A DNA stretch of 64,000 bases from Rhodopseudomonas rhenobacensis (GTDB lineage Bacteria; Pseudomonadota; Alphaproteobacteria; Rhizobiales; Xanthobacteraceae). Positions 36,372-46,075 of the stretch are shown piece by piece; position 1 is the first letter of the stretch; each line of letters opens with the position of its first letter. The notes under the pieces are model-generated. The model was not told where the DNA came from and searched no databases. It worked only from the letters and a program-made list of their open reading frames with translations. Made by a program: the position numbers and the translations under genes. The stretch covers positions 1-64,000 of the forward strand of contig NZ_JACHIH010000002.1 of assembly GCF_014203125.1 (NCBI RefSeq), in the 5' to 3' direction.

Positions 36372-36845
36372 ATGGCCGAAAGTAAAGAACGCCCGATCAA
36401 GGTGATCGCGGAAAACCGCAAGGCGCGGTTCAATTATGCGATCGAGGACACTTTGGAAGCCGGCATCGCGCTGACCGGGACCGAGGTCAAATCGATCCGC
36501 AACGGCAAGTCGACGATCGCGGAATCCTACGCCGATCCGAAGGACGGCGAGATCTGGCTGATCAACGCCAATATTCCGGAATATCTGCAGGCCAACCGCT
36601 TCAACCACGAGCCGAAGCGGCCGCGCAAACTGCTGCTGCACAGAAAGCAGATCAACAAGCTGATGGGCGCGGTGGAGCGCCAGGGCATGACGCTGGTGCC
36701 GCTGAAGATGTATTTCAACGAGCGCGGCCGGGTGAAGCTGCAGCTCGCGCTCGCCAAGGGCAAGCAGCTGCACGACAAGCGCGACACCGAGAAGAAACGC
36801 GACTGGGGCCGCGAGAAGGGCCGCATCATGCGGGCGCGGGGCTGA
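36372..36845 (+). CDS. smpB: SsrA-binding protein SmpB
   Basis: SmpB binds tmRNA and rescues stalled ribosomes. The 157-aa basic protein has the family core: [40 protein letters not shown] and [20 protein letters not shown] at the tail, which enters the mRNA channel. The length is normal. It is monocistronic, with a repeat element immediately downstream. No tmRNA gene is visible nearby. Confidence 0.97.
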   Translation: MAESKERPIKVIAENRKARFNYAIEDTLEAGIALTGTEVKSIRNGKSTIAESYADPKDGEIWLINANIPEYLQANRFNHEPKRPRKLLLHRKQINKLMGAVERQGMTLVPLKMYFNERGRVKLQLALAKGKQLHDKRDTEKKRDWGREKGRIMRARG

Positions 36846-36964
36846 GTGTTCGCGCCGCCCTTGCGGCGTGGTGCGCTGCAGATCCGGGGCCGTTACGGGC
36901 GCTGCCTTTGCGACGGTCCCGGCTCGCGGAGCAGCGTAAAGAACGCTGCCTGCGTCCGGGACAC
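36846..36964. repeat. Palindromic intergenic repeat, family B, second copy
   Basis: This is a diverged relative of the element at 28920-29051. It shares CTGCAGA.CCGGGGCCGTTACGG, CGGTCCCGG, GCGGAGCAGCG and the closing GTCCGGGACAC. It fills the space between the convergent smpB and uracil-DNA glycosylase genes completely, and its hairpins could serve as a bidirectional terminator. Confidence 0.8.
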
Positions 36965-36966
36965 GC

Positions 36967-37605
36967 TCAACCGAGATCCTTGCGCACCTTGGCGAACACG
37001 TCGCGGAACATCTGCGGCGTCAGCACCCGCGTATTGGTGTTGTAGCGCGAGCAATGATAGCTGTCGTACAGCGTGCGGGTGCCGGCCGGATGCACCGCGC
37101 CGTGGGAAAACGGCGCCGCGACGGCGCGTAGCCCGAGCGCTTTCACCGTCGAATCATGCGCCACCCGGCCGAGTGCCACGATGGCGGTGAGCCGCGGCAT
37201 GGTCTCCAGCACCGCGGAGAGGAATTGCCGGCAGGTGTTGATTTCGACCGGCAGCGGTTTGTTCTGCGGCGGCACGCAGCGCACCGCATTGGCGATCCGG
37301 CAATCGACCAGCCGCAGCCCGTCGTCGGGCCGCGCCTGATAGACGCCTTTGGCAAAGCCGTATTCGATCAGCGTGGCGTAGAGCAGGTCGCCGGCAAAGT
37401 CGCCGGTGAACGGCCGGCCGGTGCGGTTGGCGCCCTGTAACCCCGGCGCGAGGCCGACGATCAAAAGCTTGGCGTCGGGATCGCCGAAGGTGGGGACGGG
37501 GGCGTTGAACCAAGACGGCTCGCGCAAGCGCGCGGCTCGGCGAAATTCGGCGAGCCGCGGGCACAGCGGGCAGTTGCGGTCCGGTTCGGTCTTTGCGACG
37601 GCCAT
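36967..37605 (-). CDS. Family 5 uracil-DNA glycosylase (UDGb), 4Fe-4S type
   Basis: The 212-aa base-excision enzyme has the family 5 motif GLAPGLQGANRTGRPFTGD at residues 51-69, which lacks the catalytic polar residue of families 1 and 4. Motif 2 is SYHCSRYNTNT near 182-192. Four cysteines (Cys12, Cys15, Cys110, Cys125) are positioned for a 4Fe-4S cluster. UDGb enzymes excise uracil and also deaminated purines. It is followed in genome order by the NYN-domain gene, 21 bp away and on the same strand; the two may be co-transcribed. Confidence 0.92.
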   Translation of the reverse strand: MAVAKTEPDRNCPLCPRLAEFRRAARLREPSWFNAPVPTFGDPDAKLLIVGLAPGLQGANRTGRPFTGDFAGDLLYATLIEYGFAKGVYQARPDDGLRLVDCRIANAVRCVPPQNKPLPVEINTCRQFLSAVLETMPRLTAIVALGRVAHDSTVKALGLRAVAAPFSHGAVHPAGTRTLYDSYHCSRYNTNTRVLTPQMFRDVFAKVRKDLG

Positions 37606-37626
37606 CGCCGTCGAACCACTCCGCGC

Positions 37627-38253
37627 TTAGTCTTCGAACTCGTCATCCTCGGCGCGCGGCGCCGTGGTGGCGGCGCGCTGCAGGAACTGCGGGGTGTGGC
37701 GCGGTTCGCGCGGGGCAGGGCGCTCCGCCGGGTCGCGGCCGAGCTTGGACTGCAGCTCCACCAGGTCGGTAAACACGTCGGCCTGGCGGCGCAGCTCGTC
37801 GGCGATCATCGGCGGCTGGCTGGAGATCGTCGAGATCACGGTGACGCGGACGCCGCGGCGTTGCACCGCCTCGACCAGCGAGCGGAAGTCGCCGTCGCCG
37901 GAGAACAGCACCATCTGGTCGATGTGCTCGGCCAATTCCATGGCGTCGACCGCGAGCTCGATGTCCATGTTGCCCTTGACCTTGCGGCGGCCGGAGGCGT
38001 CGATGAATTCCTTGGTCGCCTTGGTGACGACGGTATAGCCGTTGTAGTCGAGCCAATCGATCAGCGGCCGGATCGACGAATATTCCTGATCCTCGATGAT
38101 GGCGGTGTAATAGAACGCCCGCACCAACGTGCCACGGCTCTGAAATTCCTTGAGCAATCGCTTGTAATCAATATCGAAGCCAAGCGTCTTCGCGGTGGCA
38201 TAAAGGTTGGCTCCGTCAATGAAGAGCGCGATTTTGCTGCTAGCAGAGGACAT
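37627..38253 (-). CDS. NYN-domain (LabA-like) putative ribonuclease
   Basis: This 208-aa protein has the PIN-like NYN fold: IALFIDGANLYATAKTLGFD at the N-terminus, then GNMDIELAVDAMELA and VLFSGDGDFRSLVEAVQRRG. The acidic residues (in FIDG, NMDIE, AVDA and SGDGDF) that would bind metal are all present. LabA/DUF88 relatives are RNases or regulatory nucleases. A Pro/Arg-rich, acidic C-terminal tail of about 45 residues looks unstructured. ATG 38253 is preferred to the adjacent TTG 38256. It is upstream of, and probably co-transcribed with, the uracil-DNA glycosylase gene. Confidence 0.9.
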   Translation of the reverse strand: MSSASSKIALFIDGANLYATAKTLGFDIDYKRLLKEFQSRGTLVRAFYYTAIIEDQEYSSIRPLIDWLDYNGYTVVTKATKEFIDASGRRKVKGNMDIELAVDAMELAEHIDQMVLFSGDGDFRSLVEAVQRRGVRVTVISTISSQPPMIADELRRQADVFTDLVELQSKLGRDPAERPAPREPRHTPQFLQRAATTAPRAEDDEFED

Positions 38254-38596
38254 CAAGTTTTCTCACGGTCGGTTTGTTGTTAAGGTTTTTGGCGCGGCGC
38301 ACTGCCACGCATTTCAAAGGCGCGTTTCTGGGCGTAAAATTCCCGGCAGACCGAGACAGTCACCACTGCTGGCTGAACAACGCAAGCGAGGTGAGTGTAT
38401 ACTTTTGTGAGGGCAATACAGGCGTTTTGTTGACCTTCTCCCACGGCAAAATGGTTTTTTCGCACCCGCCGCCGTGCCGCCGGAGGCCGGCGATCCGGGC
38501 GGCGAAGGGCAAATTGGTTCTTGCAGAAACCCCTAACCCCCTATACCTAGCGGGTCATAACCCGCATTTTCGTCCCATTTAACGGAGCGACAGTCG
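38254..38596. promoter_or_regulatory. Divergent intergenic region between the NYN gene and rpoZ
   Basis: This is about 340 bp with several AT-rich stretches, so both promoters should lie here. A short hairpin GCGGGT-cata-ACCCGC followed by ATTTT (38550-38570) sits about 30 nt before the rpoZ start; it could be a leader structure or a weak terminator. No credible gene is seen in either strand. Confidence 0.4.
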
Positions 38597-38989
38597 ATGG
38601 CGCGCGTCACCGTGGAAGATTGTATTGATAAGGTCGACAACCGGTTCGACCTGGTCCTTCTGGCTGCGCACCGCGCCCGGATGATCTCGTCCGGCTCGCA
38701 GCTCACCATCGATCGCGATAATGACAAAAATCCGGTGGTTTCGTTGCGGGAAATTGCCGAGCAGACCATTTCGCCCGAGGATCTGCGCGAGGAACTGGTG
38801 CATTCGCTGCAGAAGTTCGTCGAGGTCGACGAGCCCGAGCCCGACACCGTGCCGCTGATCGGCTCCGCCGGGGCCAGCGTCGATGCCGACGACACCGAGG
38901 TGGCGCCGGAGCGGATGACCGAGGAAGAGCTGCTGAAGGGCCTGGAAGGCCTGGCGCCCCCCGAGGAGCAGCCCGAGGAAGACGAATAG
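38597..38989 (+). CDS. rpoZ: RNA polymerase omega subunit
   Basis: The 130-aa omega subunit helps assemble RNA polymerase and, in many bacteria, forms part of a ppGpp-binding site. The N-terminal two thirds match the family: [32 protein letters not shown] and [11 protein letters not shown]. The acidic C-terminal tail is long, as in other alphaproteobacteria. rel, which makes ppGpp, follows on the same strand, a conserved pairing. A clear terminator lies directly downstream, so the two are probably separate transcripts here. Confidence 0.97.
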   Translation: MARVTVEDCIDKVDNRFDLVLLAAHRARMISSGSQLTIDRDNDKNPVVSLREIAEQTISPEDLREELVHSLQKFVEVDEPEPDTVPLIGSAGASVDADDTEVAPERMTEEELLKGLEGLAPPEEQPEEDE

Positions 38990-39024
38990 CGCTGCGCTTT
39001 CGTCCCGACTCAGAGTTTTTTTTG

Positions 39025-39051
39025 CGGCCCGGACGGTTTCCGGGCCGTTTT
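39025..39051 (+). terminator. Rho-independent terminator of rpoZ
   Basis: CGGCCCGGA (39025-39033) pairs with TCCGGGCCG (39039-39047) across a 5-nt loop and is followed by TTTT. It lies 35 bp after the rpoZ stop. A run of T residues also precedes the stem. Confidence 0.92.
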
Positions 39052-39052
39052 C

Positions 39053-39384
39053 TATTCGGCACGTGCAGAGCTGGCGTGCGGCGCAATCGCCGATTGCGGG
39101 TGTACGAGGTGCGGCCGCGGTCCTAAGACTGATGGCAATTCGAGCAGCAGCGAAACGGCTTCACTTCATCACAAAACACTCTAAAGTCGTGAACTTGTCC
39201 TTCGTTCTGTTGCACGAATCCGCGATCGGAAGACGTCGACTCCGACCGTCGAAGGCGATGAATATGCTTTCATTTCTGGTCGGCGCCGCGGTCTGACGGC
39301 GCGCCTTTGGCCAGGATGACGGCGTGGTTTGACGCTTCGCCCGCGGAAATCCCAGAGCTTGCGCGGCAAAGAGGTTGCGATTGG
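39053..39384 (+). promoter_or_regulatory. Region between the rpoZ terminator and rel
   Basis: About 330 bp without a convincing gene. A 77-codon frame is open here but has no ribosome site or family features. An AT-richer stretch near 39150-39200 is the most likely place for the rel promoter. The first in-frame candidate starts for rel (TTG 39307, ATG 39316) lie inside this region, so the boundary depends on the true rel start. Confidence 0.35.
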
Positions 39385-41670
39385 ATGGCCTATTGGAGCC
39401 GTAATTCACGGCAGATGGAGGCCGCGGCCGGAACGGTCGCGGTGTTGAAGCCGGCTGCGGTGAAGCCGTCGCGGCCGCGCTCGCGGATGATGCGGCAGTA
39501 CGACCTGGTCGAGCGGGTCCGCTCCTACAATCCGGATACCGACGAAGACCTTTTGAACCGCGCCTATGTCTACGCCATGATGGCGCATGGCGAGCAGACC
39601 CGCGCCTCCGGCGATCCGTATTTCTCGCATCCTTTGGAAGTCGCCGCGATCCTCACCAATCTGAAGCTGGACGACGCCACCATCGTCGCGGCGCTGCTTC
39701 ATGATACGATTGAAGATACCGAGGCAACCCGCACCGAAATCGACAATATCTTCGGTCACGAGATCGGCGCGCTGGTCGAAGGTCTGACCAAGCTGAAGCG
39801 GCTCGAGCTGGTCTCCCGCGAGGCCAAACAGGCGGAAAACCTGCGCAAGCTGTTGCTGGCGATCTCCAACGACGTCCGGGTGCTGCTGATCAAGCTCGCC
39901 GACCGGCTGCACAATATGCGCACCCTGGAATTCGTGCCGCCGGCGTCGCGGCAGCGGATCGCCGAGGAGACCCTGGACATCTATGCGCCGCTGGCCGGCC
40001 GCATGGGCATGCAGGAGATGCGCGAGGAATTGGAAGACCTCTCGTTCCAGAGCCTCGACCCCGACGCCTTCGCGGTGGTGATGCAGCGGCTGGATTCCCT
40101 GGCCGAGCGCAACCGCAACCTGATCGGCGAGATCGAGACCCAGCTCTCCGCCAACCTCGCCAAGAACGGCCTCTCCGCCGAGGTCACCGGCCGCCGCAAG
40201 CGGCCGTTTTCGATCTGGACCAAGATGGAGCGCAAGTCGGTCGGCTTCGAGCAATTGTCCGACATCTACGGCTTCCGCGTCGTGCTGAAGGACGTCGAAT
40301 CCTGCTACCGCGCGCTCGGCGTGGTCCATACCACCTGGCCGGTAGTGCCGGGGCGGTTCAAGGACTACATCTCGACGCCGAAGCAGAACGACTACCGCTC
40401 GATCCACACCACGGTGATCGGTCCCGGCCAGCAGCGCGTCGAGCTGCAGATCCGCACCGAGGAGATGGACCAGATCGCCGAGATCGGCATCGCTGCGCAC
40501 GCCTTCTACAAGGACGGCGTCGGCTCGCCGACCGAGATGCTGAAACGCGAGAGCAACGCCTTCGCCTGGCTGCGCCACACCATCGAGATCCTGTCGGAAA
40601 GCTCCAATCCCGAAGAGTTTTTGGAGCACACCAAGCTCGAGCTGTTCCACGACCAGGTGTTCTGCTTCACCCCGAAGGGCAAGTTGATCGCGCTGCCGCG
40701 CGCCGCCAACGTCATCGATTTCGCCTATGCGGTGCACACCGACGTCGGCAATTCGGCGGTCGGCTGCAAGATCAACGGCAAGTTCGCGCCGTTGTCCTCC
40801 GAATTGCAGAACGGCGACGAGGTCGAGGTGCTGACCTCGGCGGCCCAAGAGGCGCCGCCGTCGGCCTGGGAATCGCTGGCGGTGACCGGCAAGGCCCGCG
40901 CCGCGATCCGCCGCGCCACCCGCACCGCGGTGCGCGATCAATATGCCGAACTCGGCCGCCGCATCGTCGAGCGGTTGTTTTCCCGCGCCAAGATCGATTA
41001 CGCCGACGACAAGCTGAAGGGCGCGCTGCCGCGGCTGGCGCGGCCCTCGATCGACGAGGTGATGGCCTCGGTCGGGCGCGGCGAATTGCGCGCGTCTGAC
41101 GTCGCGAGGGCGATGTACCCGGACTACAAGGAGGAGCGCGTCGGTCGCTTCGTCACCAGCAACCGCAAGGCGACCGCCGACCGGGTCAAGACCCCCGACG
41201 GCGCCGGTCGCTTCACCTCGATCATATCGGTCGGCGGTGTCAATTCCGACCTGCCGGTGAAGTTCGCCCCGAACGGCGGCGCGGTGCCGGGGGATCGCAT
41301 CGTCGGCATCATCACGCCGGGCGAGGGCATCACCATCTACCCGATCCAGTCGCCGGCCTTGAAGGATTTCGAGGAAGAGCCGGAGCGCTGGGTCGATGTG
41401 CGTTGGGACGTCGACGAGTCCTCGCCGCAGCGTTTTCCGGCGCGCCTGTTCGTGCAGAACGTCAACGAGCCCGGCAGCCTGGCGCAGATCGCCCAGGTGA
41501 TTGCCGACCATGACGGCAACATCGACAATATCAGCATGCACCGCCGCTCGCCTGACTTCACCGAGCAGAACATCGATATCGAGGTCTATGATCTCAAGCA
41601 TCTCAGCGCGATCATCAACCAGCTCCGCGCCAAGGCAGTGGTCGCCAAGGTCGAGCGGGTGAATGGCTAA
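39385..41670 (+). CDS. rel: Bifunctional (p)ppGpp synthetase/hydrolase Rel
   Basis: Rel makes and degrades ppGpp, the stringent-response alarmone. The protein is about 761 aa, with an N-terminal HD hydrolase ([24 protein letters not shown], His106-Asp107 intact), a synthetase ([23 protein letters not shown]), a TGS domain ([20 protein letters not shown]) and a C-terminal ACT domain (ENVNEPGSL-type, with [14 protein letters not shown]). Intact HD residues indicate active hydrolysis, as expected for the single Rel of alphaproteobacteria. I chose ATG 39385 ([13 protein letters not shown]), which has a GAGG about 10 nt upstream; longer starts exist. Confidence 0.95.
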   Translation: MAYWSRNSRQMEAAAGTVAVLKPAAVKPSRPRSRMMRQYDLVERVRSYNPDTDEDLLNRAYVYAMMAHGEQTRASGDPYFSHPLEVAAILTNLKLDDATIVAALLHDTIEDTEATRTEIDNIFGHEIGALVEGLTKLKRLELVSREAKQAENLRKLLLAISNDVRVLLIKLADRLHNMRTLEFVPPASRQRIAEETLDIYAPLAGRMGMQEMREELEDLSFQSLDPDAFAVVMQRLDSLAERNRNLIGEIETQLSANLAKNGLSAEVTGRRKRPFSIWTKMERKSVGFEQLSDIYGFRVVLKDVESCYRALGVVHTTWPVVPGRFKDYISTPKQNDYRSIHTTVIGPGQQRVELQIRTEEMDQIAEIGIAAHAFYKDGVGSPTEMLKRESNAFAWLRHTIEILSESSNPEEFLEHTKLELFHDQVFCFTPKGKLIALPRAANVIDFAYAVHTDVGNSAVGCKINGKFAPLSSELQNGDEVEVLTSAAQEAPPSAWESLAVTGKARAAIRRATRTAVRDQYAELGRRIVERLFSRAKIDYADDKLKGALPRLARPSIDEVMASVGRGELRASDVARAMYPDYKEERVGRFVTSNRKATADRVKTPDGAGRFTSIISVGGVNSDLPVKFAPNGGAVPGDRIVGIITPGEGITIYPIQSPALKDFEEEPERWVDVRWDVDESSPQRFPARLFVQNVNEPGSLAQIAQVIADHDGNIDNISMHRRSPDFTEQNIDIEVYDLKHLSAIINQLRAKAVVAKVERVNG

Positions 41671-41700
41671 TTCTTCGTTCCTGGTCCTCGCGAGTTCTCC

Positions 41701-42468
41701 ATGTCCAAAGCCCTTCCGCTGCGCCTCGGCGTCAATGTCGATCACGTCGCCACGCTGCGCAACGCCCGCGGCGGCAAGCATCCCGATCCGTTGCGCGCGG
41801 CGCTGGCCGCGATCGAGGCCGGCGCCGACGGCATCACCGCGCATCTGCGCGAGGATCGCCGGCATATCCGCGACGCCGACATGGCGCGGTTGAAGGCGGA
41901 GATCTCCAAGCCGCTGAACTTCGAAATGGCGGCGACCCCCGACATGGTGCAGATCGCGCTGGCCACGAGGCCGCACGCGGTCTGCCTGGTGCCGGAGCGC
42001 CGCGAGGAGGTCACCACCGAGGGCGGTCTCGACGTCATCGGCCACCACAACACGCTGGCGCCGTTCATTGCGCGCTTCAACGATGCGGGCATCCGCACCT
42101 CGCTGTTCATCGCCGCCGACCCGGCGCAGATCGAGATGGCGGCGAAGCTGCACGCGCCGGTGATCGAGATCCACACCGGCGCCTGGTGCGACGCGGTCGA
42201 GGCCGGCAATACGGCGAAGGCCGAGGCGGAATGGCAACGCATCGTGGCCGGCGCCAAGCTGGCGCAATCGGTCGGCCTCGAGGTGCACGGCGGCCACGGG
42301 CTCGACTATGCGACCGCGCAGACCATCTCGGCGCTGCCGCAGATCGCCGAACTCAACATCGGCTTCCATCTGATGGGCGAGGCGCTGTTCGTCGGTCTTT
42401 CCGAATCCATCCGCAGGATGCGCGCCGCGATGGCGCGCGGCCGCGAGAGTCTCGAGGCAACCGCATGA
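41701..42468 (+). CDS. pdxJ: Pyridoxine 5'-phosphate synthase
   Basis: PdxJ closes the pyridine ring of vitamin B6 from 1-deoxyxylulose-5-P and 3-amino-2-oxopropyl phosphate. The 255-aa TIM-barrel protein shows [51 protein letters not shown] and VHGGHGLDY, all diagnostic. The length is normal. The stop overlaps the acpS ATG, an arrangement conserved in many proteobacteria. Confidence 0.97.
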   Translation: MSKALPLRLGVNVDHVATLRNARGGKHPDPLRAALAAIEAGADGITAHLREDRRHIRDADMARLKAEISKPLNFEMAATPDMVQIALATRPHAVCLVPERREEVTTEGGLDVIGHHNTLAPFIARFNDAGIRTSLFIAADPAQIEMAAKLHAPVIEIHTGAWCDAVEAGNTAKAEAEWQRIVAGAKLAQSVGLEVHGGHGLDYATAQTISALPQIAELNIGFHLMGEALFVGLSESIRRMRAAMARGRESLEATA

Positions 42469-42884
42469 TCCTCGGCATCGGCTCCGACCTGATCGACATC
42501 CGCCGCGTCGCCAAGGTGATCGAGCGCCACGGCGACCGCTTTCTCGACCGGGTGTTCACCGAGGTCGAGCGCGCCAAGGCTTCGCGCCGCGCCAAGAGCG
42601 AGAAAATGGTGGTGGCGACCTATGCCAAGCGGTTCGCCGCCAAGGAAGCCTGCTCCAAGGCGCTCGGCACCGGGATCCGCAACGGCGTGTGGTGGCGGGA
42701 TATGGGCGTGGTCAACATGCCCGGCGGCCGGCCGACCATGGCGCTGACCGGCGGCGCCAAGGCGCGGCTCGACGCCATGACCCCGCCGGGATATGAGGCC
42801 CGGATCGACCTGTCGATCACCGACGACTGGCCGCTGGCGCAGGCCTTCGTCATCATTTCGGCGGTAAGTATCAGCCAGGGGTAA
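42465..42884 (+). CDS. acpS: Holo-[acyl-carrier-protein] synthase
   Basis: AcpS transfers 4'-phosphopantetheine from CoA to apo-ACP. The 139-aa protein begins [15 protein letters not shown] (metal-binding Asp in GSDLID) and contains [17 protein letters not shown] with the second metal ligand Glu. The C-terminus, [17 protein letters not shown], also fits. The start is set by the ATGA overlap with pdxJ; longer frames upstream lie inside pdxJ. Confidence 0.96.
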   Translation: MILGIGSDLIDIRRVAKVIERHGDRFLDRVFTEVERAKASRRAKSEKMVVATYAKRFAAKEACSKALGTGIRNGVWWRDMGVVNMPGGRPTMALTGGAKARLDAMTPPGYEARIDLSITDDWPLAQAFVIISAVSISQG

Positions 42885-43151
42885 CCCCGCCGGGCCTGGG
42901 CAGTTTTCCGGCGCAAACTAAAAAACGTCGATATATCATAGTATTAGGAAGTTTTCCGGGAGCCGTTGATTGCGCGGGATGAAACAACGGTCTAAAACCC
43001 GCGCGGAGTCTCCATCGGCTCGCGGCGCCCCGCGGGCCGCGACCCGCGGGCCGGGGGAATCGCCCACCACATCAAGTCTCATCGCGAAGCGGTCTCGCTT
43101 CTGTTGAGAACACTGCCGCTGCGCGGCGTACGCGACGGGAATGAGAAAGCG

Positions 43152-43910
43152 ATGAGCGTGACCTCAGGGACAAAACCGGAAAGCGGAATCGGCGAGACCA
43201 TCCGCGTCGTCATCCACGCCCTGATCATCGCGCTGGTGATCCGAACCGTGCTGTTTCAGCCGTTCAACATTCCGTCGGGCTCGATGAAGGCGACGCTGCT
43301 GGTCGGCGACTACTTGTTCGTCTCGAAATATTCCTACGGCTACAGCCACTATTCGCTGCCGCTGTCGCCGCCGATCTTCTCCGGCCGGATCTTCGGCTCG
43401 GAGCCGGCGCGCGGCGACGTCGTGGTGTTCCGGCTGCCGAAGGACGATTCCACCGACTACATCAAGCGGGTGATCGGATTGCCCGGCGACCGCATCCAGA
43501 TGAGAGAGGGGCTGCTCTACATCAACGACGTGCCGGTGAAGCGCGAGCGGCTGTCGGATTTCGTCGGCGAGGACCCCTGCGGCTCCGACGCCACCGCGCG
43601 CGTCAAGCGCTGGAAAGAAACCCTGCCGAACGGCGTCAGCTATGAGTCGCTGGATTGCGTCGACAACGGCTTCTACGACAACACCAACGTCTACAACGTG
43701 CCGCCCGGCCACTTCTTCATGATGGGCGACAACCGCGACAACTCCACCGACAGCCGGGTGCTGTCGGCGGTCGGCTACGTGCCGTTCGAGAACATCATCG
43801 GCCGGGCGCAGATGATCTTCTTCTCGATCGCGGAAGGCGAACATGCCTGGCAGATCTGGCGCTGGCCGACCGCGGTGCGCTGGAATCGTATCTTCAACAT
43901 CGTGCGATGA
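43152..43910 (+). CDS. lepB: Signal peptidase I
   Basis: LepB cleaves signal peptides from exported proteins at the outer face of the inner membrane. The 252-aa protein has one N-terminal helix (about residues 17-36), catalytic Ser44 in NIPSGSMKATLL, and general-base Lys105 in DYIKRVIGLPGD. The GDNRDNSTDSR box near 193 is also intact. The start was chosen at ATG 43152 (MSVTSGTKPESG), preceded by an A/G-rich ribosome site, rather than the 16-codon longer frame. It is followed by rnc with an ATGA overlap. Confidence 0.96.
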   Translation: MSVTSGTKPESGIGETIRVVIHALIIALVIRTVLFQPFNIPSGSMKATLLVGDYLFVSKYSYGYSHYSLPLSPPIFSGRIFGSEPARGDVVVFRLPKDDSTDYIKRVIGLPGDRIQMREGLLYINDVPVKRERLSDFVGEDPCGSDATARVKRWKETLPNGVSYESLDCVDNGFYDNTNVYNVPPGHFFMMGDNRDNSTDSRVLSAVGYVPFENIIGRAQMIFFSIAEGEHAWQIWRWPTAVRWNRIFNIVR

Positions 43911-44707
43911 AGCAGGACAGCACCATCGAGCAGGCGCAGACCCCCGAGGACACCGCGGCTGCCCCCGAGGCGGACCGGGAGACCCCGGCGGCCCGCAAGC
44001 GACGTAGCAAGGCCGACGCCAAAGCCGCCGCCGCCGCGCTCGAAGCGCGGATCGGCCACGCCTTCGCCGACCCGCAGCTGCTGACCACCGCCTTCACCCA
44101 CGTCTCGGCGCTGAAATCATCGCGCCGCGCCGACAGCTATCAGCGGCTGGAATTTCTCGGCGATCACGTGCTCGGCCTCGTGGTCTCCGACATGCTGTAT
44201 CGGGCGTTTCCCAACGCCGACGAAGGCGAACTGTCGAAGCGGCTCGCCGATCTGGTGCGCAAGGAAGCCTGTGCGGACGTGGCGCGCAGCCTCGATCTCT
44301 TGGACGGCATCAAGCTCGGTTCGGTCGGTGCCGGCGCCAGCGCGCGGTTGCGCAAATCGGTGCTCGGCGACATCTGCGAGGCGGTGATCGGCGCGATCTT
44401 TCTCGACGGCGGCTATCCGGCCGCGGAAAGTTTCGTGCAGCGCAACTGGCTGGAGCGGATGCGCAAGCCGGTACGGCCGCTGCGCGACGCCAAGACGGTG
44501 TTGCAGGAATGGGCGCAGGGCAAGGGTCTGCCGACCCCGGTCTATCGCGAAGTCGAACGCACCGGGCCGCATCACGATCCGCAATTCCGGGTCGCGGTGG
44601 ATCTGCCCGGTCTGGAACCCGCGGAGGGCGTTGGCGGCAGCAAACGCGCCGCAGAAAAAGTCGCAGCCTCGGTGATGCTGGCGCGGGAAGGTGTCAGTGG
44701 TGGATGA
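43907..44707 (+). CDS. rnc: Ribonuclease III
   Basis: RNase III cleaves double-stranded RNA in rRNA and mRNA processing. The 266-aa protein has a charged N-terminal extension of about 40 residues (longer than in E. coli), then the endonuclease domain with LEFLGDHVLGLVVSDML and DICEAVIGAIFLDGG (catalytic acids intact). A C-terminal double-stranded-RNA-binding domain ends in GGSKRAAEKVAASVML. The start overlaps the lepB stop and the end overlaps era by 17 bp: a lepB-rnc-era operon, as in many proteobacteria. Confidence 0.97.
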   Translation: MKQDSTIEQAQTPEDTAAAPEADRETPAARKRRSKADAKAAAAALEARIGHAFADPQLLTTAFTHVSALKSSRRADSYQRLEFLGDHVLGLVVSDMLYRAFPNADEGELSKRLADLVRKEACADVARSLDLLDGIKLGSVGAGASARLRKSVLGDICEAVIGAIFLDGGYPAAESFVQRNWLERMRKPVRPLRDAKTVLQEWAQGKGLPTPVYREVERTGPHHDPQFRVAVDLPGLEPAEGVGGSKRAAEKVAASVMLAREGVSGG

Positions 44708-45644
44708 AGCTGTGAACGATACGGGCGCTGAGAATGAGGCGACGCCGGCGGAGACCCGCTGCGGCTTCGTCGCGCTGATCGGCGCGCCGAATGTCGGCAA
44801 GTCGACGCTGGTCAATGCGCTGGTCGGCTCCAAGGTCACCATCGTGTCGCGCAAGGTGCAGACCACGCGCGCGCTGATCCGCGGCATCGTGATCGAGGAC
44901 CACGCCCAGATCATTCTGGTCGACACCCCCGGCATCTTCTTGCCGAAGCGCCGGCTCGACCGCGCCATGGTGAAGACCGCGTGGAGCGGGGCGCACGATG
45001 CCGATCTGGTGTGCGTGCTGCTCGACGCCCGCGAGGGCATCGACGAGGAGGCCGATGCGATCCTGACCAAGCTGTCGCAGGTCAATCATCCAAAAATCCT
45101 GGTGATCAACAAGGTCGACATCGTCTCCAAGGAAAAGCTCTTGAAGCTGGCGCAGGACGCCAACGCACGGCTGAAATTCGACGAGACGTTTATGGTGTCC
45201 GCGCTGTCCGGCGACGGCGTCGAGGACCTGCGGAAATCGCTGGCGTCCAAGGTGCCGCCGGGGCCGTATCACTATCCGGAAGACCAGATGTCGGACGCGC
45301 CGATGCGGCATCTGGCGGCGGAAATCACCCGGGAAAAAATCTTTCGGCAGCTGCACCAGGAATTGCCGTATCAGTCCACGGTGGAGACCGACACCTGGAC
45401 AGAGCGCAAGGACAAATCGGTGCGGATCGAGCAGACGATCTTCGTCGAGCGCGAAAGCCAGCGCAAGATCGTGCTCGGCAAGGGCGGCGCCACCATCAAG
45501 TCGATCGGCGCGGATTCCCGCAAGGAGATCGCCGAGATTCTGGGCCAGACGGTCCACCTGTTCCTGTTCGTCAAGGTGCGCGAGAACTGGGGCGACGATC
45601 CCAATCGCTATCACGAGATGGGCCTCGAATTCCCGAAGGATTAG
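44691..45644 (+). CDS. era: GTPase Era (GTG start)
   Basis: Era is an essential GTPase in 16S rRNA maturation. The 317-aa protein has G1 GAPNVGKSTLVNALVG, G3 DTPGIF, G4 NKVD (in LVINKVDIVSK) and the C-terminal KH domain (QRKIVLGKGGATIKSIGADS). The first start is GTG 44691, overlapping rnc; GTG 44697 or 44700 would also work, and no ATG precedes the G1 motif closely. The operon order lepB-rnc-era-(small membrane gene)-recO is preserved. Confidence 0.96.
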   Translation: MSVVDEAVNDTGAENEATPAETRCGFVALIGAPNVGKSTLVNALVGSKVTIVSRKVQTTRALIRGIVIEDHAQIILVDTPGIFLPKRRLDRAMVKTAWSGAHDADLVCVLLDAREGIDEEADAILTKLSQVNHPKILVINKVDIVSKEKLLKLAQDANARLKFDETFMVSALSGDGVEDLRKSLASKVPPGPYHYPEDQMSDAPMRHLAAEITREKIFRQLHQELPYQSTVETDTWTERKDKSVRIEQTIFVERESQRKIVLGKGGATIKSIGADSRKEIAEILGQTVHLFLFVKVRENWGDDPNRYHEMGLEFPKD

Positions 45645-45652
45645 CGCGGATC

Positions 45653-46033
45653 ATGGCGACGCCCAGGAATGTTCAACTGTTCGAGGCGCTGCTCTATGCC
45701 TCGCTCGGGCTCGATGCGCTGTCGGTGGCGTTCCAGGACCGCACGCCGACGCTCGATATCGGCGACGGCGTGATCATGGCGGCGAACCTGATCGCGGCCG
45801 GCCTGATCGTCACCTTGGTGTATCTGGTCTGGCTCGCCGCGCAGCGCCGCAAGGCCTGGCCGCGCTGGGTGCTGATCGGCTCGCTGGCGCTGTCGGCGGT
45901 GTCGCTGGTGCAGATCATCGGCGATTCCGGCCTGCAGTTCGACAGCTGGCTCGAGATCGTCTCGACGATGCTCACCGCCGCCGGGCTGTATCTGTCGTTC
46001 ACCGGCGACGCCAAGGGCTGGTTCAACCAGTAG
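45653..46033 (+). CDS. Small four-helix membrane protein between era and recO
   Basis: This 126-residue protein starts MATPRNVQLFEALLYASLGL and has about four hydrophobic helices (including VIMAANLIAAGLIVTLVYLV and VLIGSLALSAVSLVQIIG). I see no catalytic motif. It begins 8 bp after the era stop and is followed 42 bp later by recO, so it is part of the same transcript. The function is unknown; many alphaproteobacteria carry a membrane protein of this type. Confidence 0.85.
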   Translation: MATPRNVQLFEALLYASLGLDALSVAFQDRTPTLDIGDGVIMAANLIAAGLIVTLVYLVWLAAQRRKAWPRWVLIGSLALSAVSLVQIIGDSGLQFDSWLEIVSTMLTAAGLYLSFTGDAKGWFNQ

Positions 46034-46075
46034 CCCGAGGCTGCGAAGACTCGTCCCGTCCTGTATAGTCGGCCG

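Noticed and set aside
36846-36966. tmRNA (ssrA) next to smpB
   Set aside because: The sequence is a family B repeat with a related copy elsewhere; no tRNA-Ala-like acceptor or tag frame.
39063-39296. 77-codon frame between rpoZ and rel
   Set aside because: No ribosome site, no hydrophobic or motif pattern, and it begins directly after the rpoZ terminator; probably non-coding leader.
39406-42369. Reverse-strand open frame of 987 codons across rel and pdxJ
   Set aside because: It is antisense to two clearly identified genes. Its product is rich in Arg, His, Gly and Asp with no domain signature, as expected from the complement of high-GC codons.
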